Shown one piece after another: positions 5,897 through 6,338 of a DNA stretch of 6,338 nt (positions are counted from its first letter, which is position 1; every line of letters begins with the position of its first letter). This DNA comes from an uncultured Collinsella sp. (GTDB lineage: Bacteria; Actinomycetota; Coriobacteriia; Coriobacteriales; Coriobacteriaceae), in assembly GCA_902464175.1 (NCBI GenBank), contig CABQHZ010000098.1:1-6338 (forward strand), read 5' to 3'. Made by a program: the position numbers and the translations under genes. The notes beneath the pieces were generated by a model. That model did not search any database. It had not been told where the DNA came from and saw only the letters and a program-made list of their open reading frames with translations.

Positions 5897-6095
5897 ACGA
5901 GCGTGGATATCTGGACGCACGAGCGTGGATAATTGGACGCTCGCCAAACGAGAGTGGATATTCGGACAAACGAGCGAGGATTTTCGGACATCTATCGAAC
6001 GAGAGTGGATATTTGGACGGAATCTGCCGCAAAAGCCCCAAAAATCGTCCAAATATCCACTCTCGATATCCGACCGTCCGAAAATCTTCGCTCGT
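5897..6095 (+). repeat. Repeat array 3: five 20-bp units plus two inverted copies
   Basis: Direct units start at 5897, 5919, 5948, 5970 and 5999, spaced 22, 29, 22 and 29 bp exactly as in array 2. Inverted copies of the last two follow at 6047-6066 and 6076-6095, again 29 bp apart. Sequences are more diverged than in arrays 1 and 2 (GAGAGTGG and GAGCGAGG variants occur). The array occupies most of the 393-nt gap between the M16 start and the next minus-strand gene. Its direct units run on + as in the other arrays, so orientation does not follow the neighbouring genes. The remaining stretch 6096-6153 shows nothing I can name. Confidence 0.9.
6000..6065. repeat. Perfect 19-bp hairpin at the centre of array 3
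   Basis: Arms 6000-6018 and 6047-6065 are perfectly complementary over 19 nt with a 28-nt loop. An outer pairing, 5970-5989 with 6076-6095, has one mismatch in 20. The 9-nt segments between inner and outer arms (5990-5998 and 6067-6075) do not pair. It could form a long stem with an internal loop as RNA, or a cruciform as DNA. Confidence 0.85.
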
Positions 6096-6153
6096 GCGGT
6101 GACGGCTACGGCAAGGCGTCATCGCCGGATCGGTAATGGCTTTGCCGGACGAC

Positions 6154-6338
6154 TTATTCCTGCGCAGCCTCGTGTCCGTCCATCAGGAACAGCCTAAGAA
6201 CCAGCTTGATGACATATCCCGGTTTGACTTCTGCCGCGTCAAAGACGTGGCGCTCGGCGAGCTCGCTGCAGTATGCATAGATGTCGCGGATAAGGTCCGC
6301 GCCCGAAAGCGTAAACATGTAGCCTGCGTCCGAAAGCG
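6154..6338 (-). CDS. Unrecognised protein, C-terminal 61 codons
   Basis: On the minus strand the frame is open from the right edge to TAA at 6156-6154, giving about 60 residues ending LFLMDGHEAAQE. The readable part begins LSDAGYMFTLSGADLIRDIY and continues CSELAERHVFDAAEVKPGYV. It reads as a plausible globular, probably helical C-terminus with ordinary GC-rich codon choice. I do not recognise the family. The start is outside the window. It would be transcribed toward array 3 and the M16 gene. Confidence 0.6.
   Translation of the reverse strand, partial: LSDAGYMFTLSGADLIRDIYAYCSELAERHVFDAAEVKPGYVIKLVLRLFLMDGHEAAQE

Noticed and set aside
5454..6122. Frames on both strands through array 3, including a 222-codon minus frame
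   Set aside because: Repeated peptides arise from the 51-bp double period. The minus frame also runs into the M16 gene in the wrong frame.
1..6338. tRNA, rRNA or insertion-sequence transposase genes
   Set aside because: No cloverleaf-like segments, rRNA motifs or transposase-like proteins are visible on either strand.

Overview
The window is GC-rich, gene-dense bacterial chromosome. It most resembles a gut actinobacterium of the class Coriobacteriia, perhaps Collinsella. That guess is an inference from base composition, protein character and the intergenic repeat style; no ribosomal RNA or other marker gene is present to confirm it.

Layout, left to right. (1) The 3' end of metA, homoserine O-acyltransferase, on +, truncated by the left edge. 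(2) A gap of about 460 bases holding repeat array 1, which ends in a terminator-like hairpin, followed by a good sigma-70-type promoter and three tandem 11-bp repeats that look like an operator. (3) A 320-residue + strand gene with an AbiEi-type winged-helix N-terminus and a nuclease-like C-terminus of the PD-(D/E)XK / DUF559-Vsr type. No AbiEii toxin gene accompanies it. (4) Repeat array 2, between this gene and a convergent gene. (5) On -, 5-formyltetrahydrofolate cyclo-ligase. (6) A short intergenic palindromic element. (7) On -, a 1012-residue M16C metallopeptidase (PreP-like), which lies upstream of the cyclo-ligase in the direction of transcription. (8) Repeat array 3. (9) The 3' end of an unrecognised - strand gene, cut by the right edge.

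The strongest unexplained signal is the family of three intergenic repeat arrays. Each is built from 20-bp units, consensus ACGAGCGTGGATAATCGGAC. Unit starts are separated alternately by exactly 22 and 29 bp, and each array ends with its last unit paired to an inverted copy across a 26-28 nt loop. The spacing is identical in all three arrays although unit and linker sequences have drifted. Arm complementarity is kept even where the stem sequence differs between arrays. Two arrays bracket the AbiEi/nuclease gene.

The genes form no single pathway. metA (methionine synthesis) and the cyclo-ligase (folate one-carbon supply) are both housekeeping functions touching one-carbon/methionine metabolism, but they are on opposite strands and separated by the array-flanked gene, which looks like an accessory defence or toxin-antitoxin-derived insertion.
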